A stretch of 64,000 nucleotides of DNA from Zhengitettix transpicula (lineage: Eukaryota; Arthropoda; Insecta; Orthoptera; Tetrigidae), in contig CM073590.1 in the NCBI GenBank assembly GCA_037074705.1, forward strand, positions 211,402,746 through 211,466,745, written 5' to 3'. The translations under genes and the position numbers were made by a program. The notes under the pieces were generated by a model. It was not told the DNA's origin. It did no database searches and saw only the letters and a program-made list of their open reading frames with translations. Below, piece after piece: positions 1-10,739 of this stretch (positions are counted from its first letter, which is position 1; each line of letters opens with the position of its first letter).

Positions 1-9
1 AAGAAAAAA

Positions 10-891
10 AGAAGCTCATAAATTCTGTTCAACAATAATTTGGAGCCCGAATATATTAAAATCATTTGAAGAATACTGATATTGCATAGTAAATCAGCCA
101 ACACATTTAAAAATATAGTAGATTGAAAACTGAATGTAACTCAGTTGAAATGGATCCGATGGTTACAGTTTAAGATATAATGCGTCAGTTTATTGGCAAT
201 GTTGTCCTTGTCAACAAACATGAGAAATAAAATAATTTTTCTGACTTCAGGCTCTTTATTTAAATTTTCCACGGGAGAGATATGAGTAAAATATAGGGAA
301 ACTGATTTTTATATTAAGAGAGGACCATAATCACAGCTAGGACACAAAAGTGTAAATCATTAGGAAACATATTGAAAAAGATTTCGATCTAGTTACATCG
401 AGCACTAAAAAAGGTTAATATTCAAGAGACAAAAATTAATTTGATCAATACAATATTTCATTTCATTATTCATTTGAATATATATTATTTGTAAATTGTT
501 CACGTTTAAGCACCAGGTTCAGATTCCTCGATGTTGACGTTTCTGCGGTCATTCTCTACCGCTGTCTTCAGACTATGTCGCTGCGTGACGTGTGATCCGT
601 ACATTTATGGTTTTTTAAACAAATACTCTGGCTTCCAAATTAGTAACGCGTGGAATTCAATTATTAAAATATTACTTGACATGTAAACACATGTGTCCTT
701 GACAACGGCCAATCAGATCGCAGCATGGAGACTAGTAGTCCGAACCTATAAATACGACGCACACGTCACGCCGCGACATAGTCTGATGGCATCGTAGAGA
801 ATAGCCGCAGAATCGTCAACTTCGAGAAATCTGAACCTGATGGTTAACAGTGAAAATTTTATTTATCATTTACACTGGGAAAGCTTACATT
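10..891 (+). repeat. Dispersed repeat A, copy 1 (probable Penelope-like terminal region)
   Basis: Nearly identical to 39214-40064, with a few substitutions and one deletion in the second copy. A third, short match is at 43501-43570, where it runs directly into a GIY-YIG (Penelope-like) reading frame. That link, plus the inverted arms inside the repeat, suggests a PLE terminal unit. A TATA-like string lies near 746-753 in this copy only. The match to copy 2 stops at about 891, where the integrase fragment begins, so this is a chimeric junction. The family assignment is an inference; the repeat itself is seen directly. Confidence 0.7.
509..847. repeat. Inverted repeat with hammerhead-like core inside repeat A
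   Basis: The arm at about 509-595 is the imperfect reverse complement of 761-847 (about 85 bp each, 165-bp spacer). On the minus strand the left arm holds CTGAAGA (565-571 on +), a 5-bp stem GCGGT/ACCGC, then GAAAC (539-543 on +) followed by GTC. This is the order of the hammerhead core CUGANGA, stem II, GAAA. A few unpaired bases flank stem II, so activity is uncertain. The same core is kept in copy 2 near 39.73-39.78 kb. Confidence 0.55.
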
Positions 892-893
892 AC

Positions 894-1785
894 TAAGCAA
901 CAACTTCAGGTTACTGATACTCCAGATCATCTTTGGGACAAAGTCGAACTCGACATATTTGGTCCCTTGAATACTACTGAATCCGGTTACAAATATGTAC
1001 TGACATTGCAAGACGTTCTCTCAAAATATTTAATCGCAATACCTCTTATTAACCAAACCGCGGAGTCGGTCGCAGAAGCATTTGTAAACAGAGTTATTTT
1101 AGTGTATGGCATTCCTTCGATAGTTTTGACAGATCAAGGTACTAATTTTATGAGCGAAGTTTTTAAACGATTATGTAAACTGCTTAGGATACAGAAATTG
1201 AATAGCACTGCATATCATCCGCAAACAATCGGTTCGCTCGAACGGAGTCATTCCAGTTTAGCAAATTACTTAAGAATCTACGCGGACCCATTGAAACATG
1301 ACTGGGATCAGTGGTTACCATTTGCGGTTTTTGTCTACAATACGACACCCCATTCTACAACTAAGCACACCCCATACGAATTGATGTTTGGAAGGGTGTG
1401 CAACATTCCGGGAATTTTTCAAAAATCACCCCAACCCCTATATAATTATGATGACCTAATATTGCAGCTGAAGTACAGATTACAAACTAGTCACCAAATA
1501 GCTAGACAGAATTTGATTGCCAATAAAGAAAAACAGAGAGATGCGGTTTCATTCCATTCTGTCGAATTCAAACCCGGTGATAAAGTGTTGCTAAAGAAAG
1601 AGAACCGCAGAAAAATGGATGCTAGGTACACTGGACCATATATTATCGAAGAATCAAGCTTCCCTAACTTGTGAATTAGACCTGAAAGTGGAAAGACGAA
1701 AATCTGGGTACACTCCGATCACTTAAAACATTATCAGGAAAGATTAGATCCTAATAAAACGACGATAAGACAGAAAGAGAAATAG
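894..1785 (+). pseudogene. Ty3/Gypsy (errantivirus-like) integrase, C-terminal part of pol, 5'-truncated
   Basis: Integrase joins retroelement cDNA to the host chromosome. The catalytic-core acidic residues are visible: D in LDIFGPL, D in LTDQGTNF and E in GSLERSH, followed by a basic tail with a YTGPY (GPY/F-type) module. The zinc-binding N-terminus, RT, RNase H, protease and gag are all missing because the left edge abuts repeat A at about 892. An in-frame TGA at 1672-1674 interrupts the tail; the same frame then continues to a TAG at 1783-1785. There is no natural start codon, because the frame runs in from the flanking repeat. The envelope fragments follow downstream in the order expected for an insect endogenous retrovirus. 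Confidence 0.88.
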
Positions 1786-1984
1786 GTAGATCTAAACGTT
1801 GGGGGTAGTTAACAATTATCATAAGGAATTTGAAGTAATAATTTTGTATTTATGTTGTAATACGTGTATTAAATTCTATTCACGAGATAAGGCATGACTT
1901 ACCAGCAGCTACCTTCTGTTAGCAGGGACGGTTCTTGTCACCGGTATCTTCAGTGGCAGGGACCAAGAGAAAAATTCTATTAAA

Positions 1985-2310
1985 ATGAAAAATTTAAACA
2001 TGTCACTAGGAGTATATTTTGACTATACTACAACTATGAATTTAATTGATAATTATCTTACCTTCGTTGTATACATTGACACAAACGTATTTGAAGCTAC
2101 TTGGACGCAAATTAAGACACTGGAAACTACCCTTAATGACATGTGCAGTCATCTAAAATTATAGTACTGCATTCTTTTTAACTGACTGTAGCCAATTTGG
2201 ACTTTATATGCAGACTAAAAACAGACAGATTGAACAACTCCTTCAAAATTTGGCATATTTCACTTTAGACAATAGGGCTATTACTAATTCGCGAGCAAAA
2301 AGAGGGAACG
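1985..2310 (+). pseudogene. Broken N-terminal (F2-like) part of an F-type envelope
   Basis: An ATG at 1985 opens a 59-codon frame ending in TAG at 2162-2164. It contains VYFDYT and NYLTFVVYIDT-type segments and a cysteine, as expected for the small subunit of F-type envelope proteins (errantiviruses, baculovirus F). The related reading then moves to another frame and ends in a furin-type RAKR site at about 2292-2303, followed by G. The frame of that site differs from the frame of the downstream subunit, so there is an indel in or next to the fusion-peptide region. The product as it stands could not be made as one protein. This is an old genomic copy. Confidence 0.65.
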
Positions 2311-2334
2311 ATTCTAAAGAACCTATTTGGGACA

Positions 2335-3768
2335 ATGAATCATAAGGATGCAGAAAGAATAAACGGACACATTGACAATCTAACAAGGGAACAAACTAAG
2401 TTGACACATATAATGGAAGAACAGCTACTAATAACCAAATCGACTATTAATACATACGACTACAACTTTAAACATATTGTAGAAAACGAAAAGACGTTAA
2501 AAGACGAAATAGAGACTTTTACGTCCGATCTTCGGGGTAAACTGGGTAACATAAAGTTAGAAATAGCTGATGTAGGATTAATAACTTCTTATCTAAGTTT
2601 ATTACAGAGAGGAATATCCGACTTGGAATCCCTTCTAAAATTAGTTTTAGATGTTTTAGCCGACGGGGGTAAAGGGACAGTTCGTCCCGAATTAATCAAT
2701 ATAAGACGCATGAGACAAGACCTCATCAATGGTGTAATAGGAACAGACTCATTCACTAACCTTTCCTTTGAACTATTAACTATCATACCTCCTACTGTAT
2801 ATATGTTTAACAGACAATTAGTGTATAGGATTAAAGTACCGCTTCATGGAGAAACCGTATATCAGTTGTATAGACTTGTAAAATTTCCATTTCAGTATAA
2901 CGCAACTCATTATGCGTGTGTGGATATTTCCTTGAAAGACGAATACATAGGGACTGATGCGACTCGATTAAAATATGTAAAATTAACTTCAAATGATTTA
3001 CTAAACTGTTACACTTCTAGAAACAATGTTTATTACTGTGATAAAAATGTAATAATTTACACATTCACCAGTGAATCAACGGATTGTGTTGCGTCACTAA
3101 TTCACCCTTCCACGTCTTCATTACCAGAAAATTGTAACATTCATTTTATCACTTTGACAGAACTGTTAGTTTTACCTCTTAATACTAATGAATTTCTATA
3201 TGTGACTCCAGTAATGGAAAAACTTATGGTTAATTGTAATAACACCAATACAATTTTGGATTTATCTGGAGCCGGTAAATTATCGTTACCACCTAGGTGC
3301 AAGGCATACACGAAAAAGATAATATTGTACTCTTTAGCAGAAACTGTTATTGAAGAAAACCTAGACTTTACACCTAAGTTACAAACGTTATACTCAAAGA
3401 ATGTTAATCATTACGCTGATGTTGTGTCGCAAGAACCATCAGCTAATTGGACATTAAAAATGATAATAAATAATACTGAACAACTGGTAGAAATAGAGAA
3501 ATTGTCAAAACTTTTAGATACTACTGCAACAACTGATGTAACTGAGCCAATACCTTTGTTTAGTGTAGTAATTGTATTTGGAATTATGTGTGTGGCAATC
3601 ATTTGTTATTTTATTTGTAATTGCTTATATGTAACCTTTCCCTCCTTACGGCAAAAGATAGCACACTTCTATAAATGTATCCTACCGATGAAATATATAG
3701 AAGCTATTGTAAATGTGTCACCCCCGGAAGATGTAAATATAAATATTAATCAAAGCACTAATACCTAA
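2335..3768 (+). CDS. env: F-type envelope fusion subunit (F1-like), errantivirus-like env remnant
   Basis: A 477-codon open frame. In insect errantiviruses the envelope is a class I fusion glycoprotein related to baculovirus F and is thought to mediate spread between cells. Just upstream in the same frame is an LFGT motif before the chosen Met, which suits the end of the fusion-peptide region; the Met at 2335 is therefore an internal residue rather than a true start. Residues about 1-130 are helix/heptad-like; cysteines cluster around 190-310; there are several N-glycosylation sites; a hydrophobic segment spans about 408-431; a cytoplasmic tail of about 45 residues follows. No stop interrupts this part, which is unusual given the decay upstream. 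The cleavage site and small subunit are out of frame with it, so a working envelope is not encoded here. Confidence 0.8.
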   Translation: MNHKDAERINGHIDNLTREQTKLTHIMEEQLLITKSTINTYDYNFKHIVENEKTLKDEIETFTSDLRGKLGNIKLEIADVGLITSYLSLLQRGISDLESLLKLVLDVLADGGKGTVRPELINIRRMRQDLINGVIGTDSFTNLSFELLTIIPPTVYMFNRQLVYRIKVPLHGETVYQLYRLVKFPFQYNATHYACVDISLKDEYIGTDATRLKYVKLTSNDLLNCYTSRNNVYYCDKNVIIYTFTSESTDCVASLIHPSTSSLPENCNIHFITLTELLVLPLNTNEFLYVTPVMEKLMVNCNNTNTILDLSGAGKLSLPPRCKAYTKKIILYSLAETVIEENLDFTPKLQTLYSKNVNHYADVVSQEPSANWTLKMIINNTEQLVEIEKLSKLLDTTATTDVTEPIPLFSVVIVFGIMCVAIICYFICNCLYVTFPSLRQKIAHFYKCILPMKYIEAIVNVSPPEDVNININQSTNT

Positions 3769-3828
3769 ATAGGTAATGGAAACTTAAATAGGGATTTGAA
3801 TCGACACCGGCCGATTCCAATCCTGTTT

Positions 3829-4360
3829 AAGGGAGGGCGTGTAATATAATAGTCTACACGTGCCCTCTTATCATAACGTCTCTTCAGCATAGCGGACCTA
3901 AGAGGGCGCAGCTGCAAGAACGCTGATGCAGTTAAAGACATCACTTTAGATATAGCGAGTAACTAAACACAACAACAACATAAATATTCACCCCTTCCAC
4001 TTAGGCAGCTGTGATGACGCTGCGTCTAGACGTGAGCATTTTAAGTACCTTATGCAGACATGCTCACGACAGCAGAAATCTTCCACCCTGTAAGAGTTCT
4101 TCTCATTGGAGACTTAAAATCATCAGGGAGGGGGAACGGAGTCTTCGAATTGTTCAGAGCTTCTTGAGAACGACAGTCCTGATCCAACCTCCAGACGGGT
4201 CGGTGGCTGCTGGTGCTATCCGCCAGTTTGTCTTACTTTATTTTATTTCTAACTATTAAATCTATTTATTCTTCATCAACTCCTATTTGACTGAAGTGCA
4301 GCGACACACCAACCACTACGCCTGGGTTCAATTAGTTGAACCCGAACCCTCACGTTACCG
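3829..4360 (+). mobile_element. Polypurine tract and 3' LTR of the errantivirus-like element
   Basis: A purine run AAGGGAGGGCG (3829-3839) is followed directly by TGTAATATAATAG, a typical LTR start at 3840. The right edge is not certain; a stretch ending in CGTTAC near 4358 would be a suitable inverted end. No 5' LTR is in the window because the element is truncated at 892, so LTR divergence cannot be used to date it. The short open frame at 4011-4259 inside the LTR is judged not to be a gene. Confidence 0.6.
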
Positions 4361-4419
4361 ACTTTCCTATTTCCTGTTCTTAATTCTTCCTTTATCCTCT
4401 AGATCGGTAGCCAGGTGAG

Positions 4420-5067
4420 CTAACGGAGGTATATTAGTAGTAGTAAGTAGTAAGTAAAAACAATTAGCGCATCATACGCCACCGCCAAGGTGGACGTACC
4501 GCTTCCCCGCGTATGCCGTCTAGGCTTTGCCGGGAGTGTGAACTTAAAGCGATAGCTGCAGCTTCTTATTTTGTGTCACTTCTTATTTTATGAGAGCTTT
4601 TACGGTTCCCACACCTGAGTTTTTCTTCCCGTTGCCAGGAGAGAGGCGGTCTCTTACCCCAAGAGATATCACGCCCTCAGGACCGTCGCCTTCCCAAAGG
4701 GCTTGAGGCTTCAAAAACCAGCCCAGTCGTTCCCCCCGCGAGCGGGTCACAACTCCTGAACTGGCCACTGCTAGCACCACCTCGTGGGTTTGACATGCGC
4801 ACCCCACTGCCACGTCGAGTCCAACCTCATTCCGTGAGCTTGAGCTGCCTTCTCGAGAGAAGGTAGCTGGGCTTACAGCTCTCCCCGACTACCAGACTTT
4901 TTCACTGATGGCTCTGGTCTGTCGCCCGCCCGTGAATGTGCCGTGACATTCTGTTGGCCTGAGGACAGGCTTGAACGGGGGCGTGGTTGCTAACGCAATG
5001 TCTCCGACTTGGAGATGAGAGGCTATGTATACGCATCATCCCCCTTCCGCCCCCTAACGGAGGTATA
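4420..5067 (-). mobile_element. GC-rich insertion flanked by a 14-bp direct repeat (target-site duplication)
   Basis: CTAACGGAGGTATA occurs at 4420-4433 and again at 5054-5067, bounding about 620 bp that is clearly more GC-rich than its surroundings. At the left edge the inserted DNA starts with a TAG/TAAG-type simple repeat; on the minus strand this would be a simple 3' tail. This fits a LINE or SINE inserted by target-primed reverse transcription on the minus strand. A 76-codon minus frame (4583-4813) shows no domain I recognise, so the family is unknown. Confidence 0.55.
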
Positions 5068-5149
5068 GCTCGGTTGGTGAACGATCTATCTGGACTTCCC
5101 ATTTCCAACTGCTGGAATGTTACATGTTCACAGTGGTGAAGTGTTACAT

Positions 5150-5488
5150 GATGGCAGGTGGAATGTTACACTCCTAAACTGGTCGAGGCACGGCGAGGGG
5201 AAAGCTGCGCACCCACAGAATACCCCTCACCCACCATCGGAAGGGCGTGGCACAAGTACCCAATACCCGACCTACCTGATGCAGGTTTTTCTAGGGTTTT
5301 CCCTGCATCACTTTTAGGCGAATTGCCGTGTACGATACTTAAACCATAGCCCTGGGTCCCTTGTTAACCGTTGGCTACCTTCCTCTTCCCTTCCGCAGTC
5401 CTCCTTTCAAATCCCTTCCTATGTTATTAAAGGGGAGTTGCCACCATGCGGATTATCCTCATGTAGCCTGTTACTATAAAAAAAATTA
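5150..5488 (+). repeat. Repeat family B, copy 1 (5'-truncated)
   Basis: Shares with 33256-33780 the segments GGTCGAGGCACGG, GGAAGGGCGTGG, CCGACCTACCTGATGCAGG, CTAGGGTTTTCCCTGC and ATTAAAGGGGAGTTG, then an A-rich tail at about 5478-5488. Family B is the commonest repeat in the window. The overlapping short open frames here belong to the repeat and show no recognisable protein. Confidence 0.75.
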
Positions 5489-5489
5489 T

Positions 5490-7335
5490 TAGTAAACAAT
5501 ATCTCCCCAGGGTGTAAAAGAAAGAAACAATAATTTCATTCTGAAGTATACATAACGTTCTTTAAATAATATCTACGAACTCGTGACATGATATTGACCT
5601 GGTCTTCGTCCCTTTTAGCTGCAACAGGAAACCCAATATCCTACAGGTACATCCTCCTCCTGCCTTTGACAGAGAACTTTAGCAGCTGTTCCGTGTTCGC
5701 ATCACCACAAATATAATAGTCGTGACCACCATGGAATATCCGCCACATTCGTCAAATTATTAGTTTCCTTTTTTAAATTATATAAAATGTATAATTGTGA
5801 ATTTTAACTCACGTAAGGCAGAAACAGATATAGCCATTTTAATAAATAAGTAACTCTTTTTAAAAAATTATTCCATTTTTTTATATTGTCATGCTGTTTT
5901 CCTCGTACTTATAGCAAACTTTCACATTTCCCTAACTACCTTTGTTTCTACGATGCACCTATCAAATTAAAGAAAATCCTGAAATATTAAATACATTGCA
6001 AGAAAGGTTATACGTACGTTAATTTAATATATAACTTGAAAATTTTCTGCGTTCATTTCATGCTTACAGTAACATAAAGTTCCATAACATTTCTACCAAT
6101 TCTCCCTTTAGTAAAAAGTGAACTCTAAATTATCCCTATTTGGGTTTATATATGAAAATATGTTGTCCTTGACATATCTTCTCATTTATTTTCAACCTTC
6201 ATTAATCTGAATAATAATGACTCATAAATAAAATTGGAAAAATAATCTGACTTCTATTAGGAAATGAAAGTGACCATGTTATGCTAAATTTATTTATTGT
6301 CTATTTTATTATATTTCTTTTCATATACAACTGAAGGGGAAACGTTTTGTGTATTGTAGTAAATGTAAATTTTAATTAATAAATTCAGGGAATTCCCCGG
6401 GTATTTATTTTAATTAGCCCGGAAAATAAATTGGTTCGACAATAACCTCTTAGTAAACATTTCATTTAACTAGCAGCAATAGCGGCAATATTTGGAACTT
6501 TTACCCCTCCCATATCTAACCCCTTGGCATCTAACTTCAAATATACCAGGACGGTGACTGACGGTATTCGGGAACTCCTACAACATAAAATAATTACGAC
6601 GAGTTAAAACAGAAAAAAATACTCGCTAACTTATTAAAATCTTAAACTACTCCAGGTAACTTAAAGGAGTAAATAAATTTAACCTTTAACTAAATAGAAA
6701 CCAAAATATATCTGGTACCCTAAGGAAATCAAAAAATTTACCCGGTACTTTAAGAGAGTCAAATTTACTCCGGGTAAACTTTAGTCAACCGCATCCACCT
6801 CCACGAAGAGGAACATAAGATTTCATTAATAAACCTGTTTAATGTGAGATTGGAACTTAGCGAATCCTATAACCCCGGAATAGACAATAATATAGGTCTT
6901 TTTTGTATTACTTTTATGTAAAAACCTACCACCACTAACCTACGTTAAAGTATAATATTCAGTTTTATATATAGCATTTCTACAATACAGTTATTATCTA
7001 TATTTATTACTATGTAATTGAAGGTTACTCATAACGTTTTGAGGAAGTTTATGAGCTTGCAGTTGACAAAAGTTGTCTATAAAAAAGTAACAGTTATACG
7101 TTTATCACACGATTAGTTGAATTCAGCACACAACCCTTCAATATTCATATACGAGCCATAAATTTACAATTGATTTTTCGTAATTCTTCATTCGTATGTC
7201 TGCATGTATGCTTGTTTATTATTAGCAGTAATTAATATCGATCTCAGTGGCAATTTAGAACAATATATGAATAACAAATAAATTACTAAAACAATTTCGA
7301 AAGAACAAAATAAAAGAATAATAGTATAAATAGTC
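5490..7335. other. AT-rich stretch without recognised genes
   Basis: No long open frame and no recognised element. Around 6650-6790 there are degenerate copies of a short unit (GGTACYTTAAGGAAATCAAA-like). The segment at 6400-6480 (CCCGGAAAATAAATTGGTTCG and following) resembles 10480-10550, so it is probably an old dispersed repeat. Confidence 0.5.
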
Positions 7336-7339
7336 CTAC

Positions 7340-8690
7340 AAATATGGCCTGAAATATTTTCCTCCATTTTTCACACTTCACTTCACTAATAGAAAAAATA
7401 AACATAAAATATATTTTTCTAGGGAAAATGATAATAAAAATACACTTTACTTCACTAATCTATTAAACCTTTAGTGTTGGAAGATTTTCCTCAAACACTG
7501 CTGCAGATAAATTTCCCTACGTCTGCTTTTTGCGGTCTGATTTTGATTTTAAAGTTGTGAGCACCTCTGCCAATGAAAGTTTGTTTTTCGATCTTATCCC
7601 GTATGTCTTTCCACGTTATGTTACTATGGTGCGCTTTTGGTTATCGATTTGTTACAAAATATTTTTGATAACTGTTGCCTAAATTACTGCCTGGAAGCAT
7701 GGGAATGTGGCTTGCCGGGGTCGAGCAGCAGACACAAGACAATGGCGGGGTGGATTGGAAAATCCGCAAGTCCCGCAAGCAAGGTCAGGGTCGGCCAAGG
7801 AAGGGGTAGATGACCGGAAGGCTATGGCCCTAAAATAGATGGAAATGGGTCACGTGTGCACAAGGACCAACCAGGAGAGAGGGATTTTGAGGAGGCAGAG
7901 AAAGAAGTCTGCGAACACGAGGAGATGAATTTGGACCGTCGGTGAGAGTGGTCAGGGAGAGTTGATCCTGAAAGATTTTGGTTTTGCACGTGGGTCTACG
8001 GTCGTTTTCTGCGAATGCTGATGAGAGAGAGAGAGAGAGTGGACCCTGTCCGAGCTGAAAACCTGGTAAGTCGCATTCCATGCTTCCGGGTATCGCGTCG
8101 GTTTGCCACGAGAAGAACCACGGTTAATCTTGAGAAAGGGAGGGGGTTACATGCATCCCTGGCAGGCTGGAGAGCTTTTCGTTTTGTATAAATTCTGAGA
8201 AAATGAATTATTGTTTTTTTTAATAACTAAATATTGTATTTCCCTTTCCTGCAAGAACAATTCTTGCAGATGGCGCCCAACAAACCGCGTATCAATAGTT
8301 AATTTAACTTTAAGCTCACCACATTACCCGTGTAAGATTTAAAAAGAAAGCAAAGTCTATCTTTCTTCCGTCTGTTTGCCACAGAGTCCCACCCTAATTT
8401 TTCTACCTTTTCTCGCCCGTGACCAGGTCCCCGTATTACAAATTTTGCTGCCCCACTCTGAAGTTTTCTTAGACTTTCCATGTGTTTTTTCTATAAGGAT
8501 CCCAACAAATTTCTCCATACTCGAGTATAGGATGAACCAGAGGTTTATAAGCAAGGCTTGTGATTTTTTGCTCCCGTTTTTTAATATTCTCATTACAAAA
8601 TCTAGAGATTTCCAAGCTTTTTCGAGACGCAGAATTTACTTCTTCTACCCACCCTAGATTTGACTTCAAAATGTTTCTTAAATATTTGCA
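7340..8690 (-). pseudogene. Non-LTR retrotransposon (CR1/Jockey-like LINE), C-terminal RT region and 3' UTR
   Basis: On the minus strand, frames near 8690-8290 read LINE features that follow the RT palm: NSNLGWVEEVN, HPILEYGEICWDPY and GSKICNTG-type motifs, with a frameshift among them. The 3' UTR part (about 7340-7650) matches the plus-strand copy at 12400-12680, including the region around GCCGCAAAAAGCAGACG. An LTR-like insert (7673-8283) splits the copy. The N-terminal endonuclease and RT catalytic motifs are absent, so it is a 5'-truncated dead copy. Confidence 0.7.
7673..8283 (+). mobile_element. LTR-like insert with a primer-binding site, inside a LINE
   Basis: The LINE similarity is interrupted here by GC-richer DNA. 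A TGTTGCC start at 7673 and an end in TTCTTGCA (8268) are followed two bases later by TGGCGCCCAAC (8271-8281), the tRNA-Lys-type primer-binding-site sequence of Gypsy elements. No internal coding region follows, because LINE sequence resumes at about 8290. The exact LTR borders are uncertain. A (GA)n run lies near 8025-8038. The 83-codon minus frame at 7830-8081 is not protein-like. Confidence 0.45.
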
Positions 8691-8794
8691 GCTGTTTACT
8701 TGGGGTATTTTCTCCCCATTTACATTTTATGATTTACACGTTCCATTTTTCCTTTATCCTATATTCTTTCTACTGGTCCTACGGGGATGACTGC

Positions 8795-8955
8795 CTGACT
8801 GTCATCTTACATGACACATTCCTGATTTAGGAGTGAAACTTGGTCAGTGTGTCGATTCTCCTTCAGTTTTAAGATAAGTTTTCATGCCCATGTTGATCAC
8901 AAAAATCCATGCTCATAGCGGGATTCCAACCCGGGACCTTTGTGATGGCTGTGAA
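8795..8955 (-). mobile_element. tRNA-derived SINE-like fragment
   Basis: On the minus strand, CCCGGGTTGGAATCCCG (about 8920-8938) is a close match to a tRNA pol III B box and T arm, followed by a non-tRNA body toward 8795. No convincing A box is seen upstream because the hAT-like element begins there. This is the layout of a 5'-truncated tRNA-SINE. A true tRNA gene is unlikely, since no acceptor or anticodon arms fold. Confidence 0.4.
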
Positions 8956-8956
8956 C

Positions 8957-10415
8957 TAGTGTTGGGCACGATACTTCTTTTAAGGGAACAGTTCTTTTAT
9001 AATACGTTCATTACAATGAATTAGTTCTTTGAGCTGGTTCCGCTGAACGGATTCGTTCGTCTGTCTTTTATGCGAATGGCACAAATTTGTTGGTTAACAC
9101 ATCAAAATTGTCTTTAAGGCCACACATGGCAAAGAAAAATATTTATTTCTCAATTTCATGCTCAGCTTTGATTGCAATACTCACAGAAACAAAAGGTAAC
9201 GGGAATATGGAGCCATTATACGTGTTTTTTCAATCAGGATAGATACCGAATCCAGTGGATGGTCACCATCTGGTAAGTGTTAATTTACGGGCAGGCATGC
9301 GTGGGTGAGTAGAAGAACCATCTGCCAATCTTCTGGTTCTCAAATTCCTTTACCAACAAACTGCAGACAGCCAATTTATTGTAAATATTATCTGAATTTA
9401 AAAATGAATTAAATATTACTCCATTACAACATGTAATAATACAATAACAAATATATTATATAAATAATTTCTTGCATTTAAAATAGTATAAATAAATATA
9501 TGGCCTTAAGTTTGTTTATTAAAAAAAAAATTTTAGATTCCTATATAACAGCTACAATAAGATAGATTTATATTCACTGGATTAAATTGTAACATTGAAC
9601 AACTATCTGTGATGTTAGGATGTAAAATTTCAAATATTAAACTAGAATGTAATAAATAAATCAATAATAACATGAGTATAAGTCTTTCAGAAGTTTATTA
9701 ATAAAAGCGCATCCCCGCCTTCTTTTCCTGCACATTACAGCATACTTTAATATTCACTTTTACATCAATGTAAAAGAAAAAAGTAAAGTATGAAAATATA
9801 AATCATGTATCATTATTCAAAATAAAATAATATTAATGACATATATGCCTAATATTAAATGAACGGTCAGCTATGAAGCCAAATAATTTTCAATCATGCC
9901 ATATCATGAAAAATAGTAACCGATTCCATGAGATATTAAAAAATGTCATAATTGAGAAAATAATAATTATATGTACATATGTTGAAGAAGTTAAAGAACA
10001 AGCGATCACAATACTAATTTATTTCAAATTATTAGGAACCTTCCGTCCTTGGCATATTCGCTCCTTTAAATATTGCAATTAAGTCTTCTTGTAGATAACA
10101 TAAATTAGTACAATATTGTGACTGTCACGCTGAAATGATAATTACAGGACACGAATAACTAGAGCGACTGGGACTCGAGGAATTAGTGCGAGAGGAGTGG
10201 GGGGGAGGGGGTCACCGTTCACCAAGACGGCGCGACCCGATAGAACTTCCTGTTCATTTGAACTAGCTCGTTCTCGGTATAAGTAGGACGTCACCGTTCA
10301 CCACGATTGTGCGACCCGAAAGAACTAGTTCGTTCTCGTACTAAGTGGGAACGAACAGTTCATTTTCCGGAATAGTTCATTTGAACTAGTTCGTTCGCGA
10401 ACTACACATAGCTAC
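8957..10415. mobile_element. Non-autonomous DNA element, hAT-like termini
   Basis: The left end reads GTGTTGGGCACGA, like many hAT termini; the right end, read on the minus strand, starts GTGTAGTTCGCGAACGAAC. Subterminal repeats of the GAACTAGTTCGTTC type are dense at both ends (9000-9060 and 10250-10400). The interior is AT-rich with no transposase frame, so it would be a MITE-like derivative. No clear 8-bp target duplication was found. A fragment of its right end recurs at about 11622-11685. Confidence 0.4.
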
Positions 10416-10739
10416 AGGAGTTCAGACATTATACTTTCCTAGCTGCGTGATCGGCATTGCCCGACTATTTACTTATATATTATCCCGGAAAATGAAATAA
10501 TTCGGTAGTAATCTCTTGATCGACACGTGATTGAACTGGCATCGATACCGTCACTTCATTTTACCATTAAAGTTTCAGAGATCATAACATGAAAATTAAT
10601 TCGTCAATGTGAGATTTCGTTTTGATCTGATTTGTAATGAAGTTTCTATAATAGCAGCTTAGAGCCTAACTCCATACGTGCGATGAACTGACATTAGGTA
10701 TAATTTGCAACACTAGTGACAGAGGTGACTATAATCCTC

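Noticed and set aside
850..893. Start of the integrase frame at 850
   Set aside because: It begins with GTG inside repeat A; the integrase similarity begins after about 894, so this is not a real start.
8915..8940. tRNA gene suggested by a B-box-like GGTTGGAATCCCG
   Set aside because: No acceptor, D or anticodon arms fold around it; a SINE fragment fits better.
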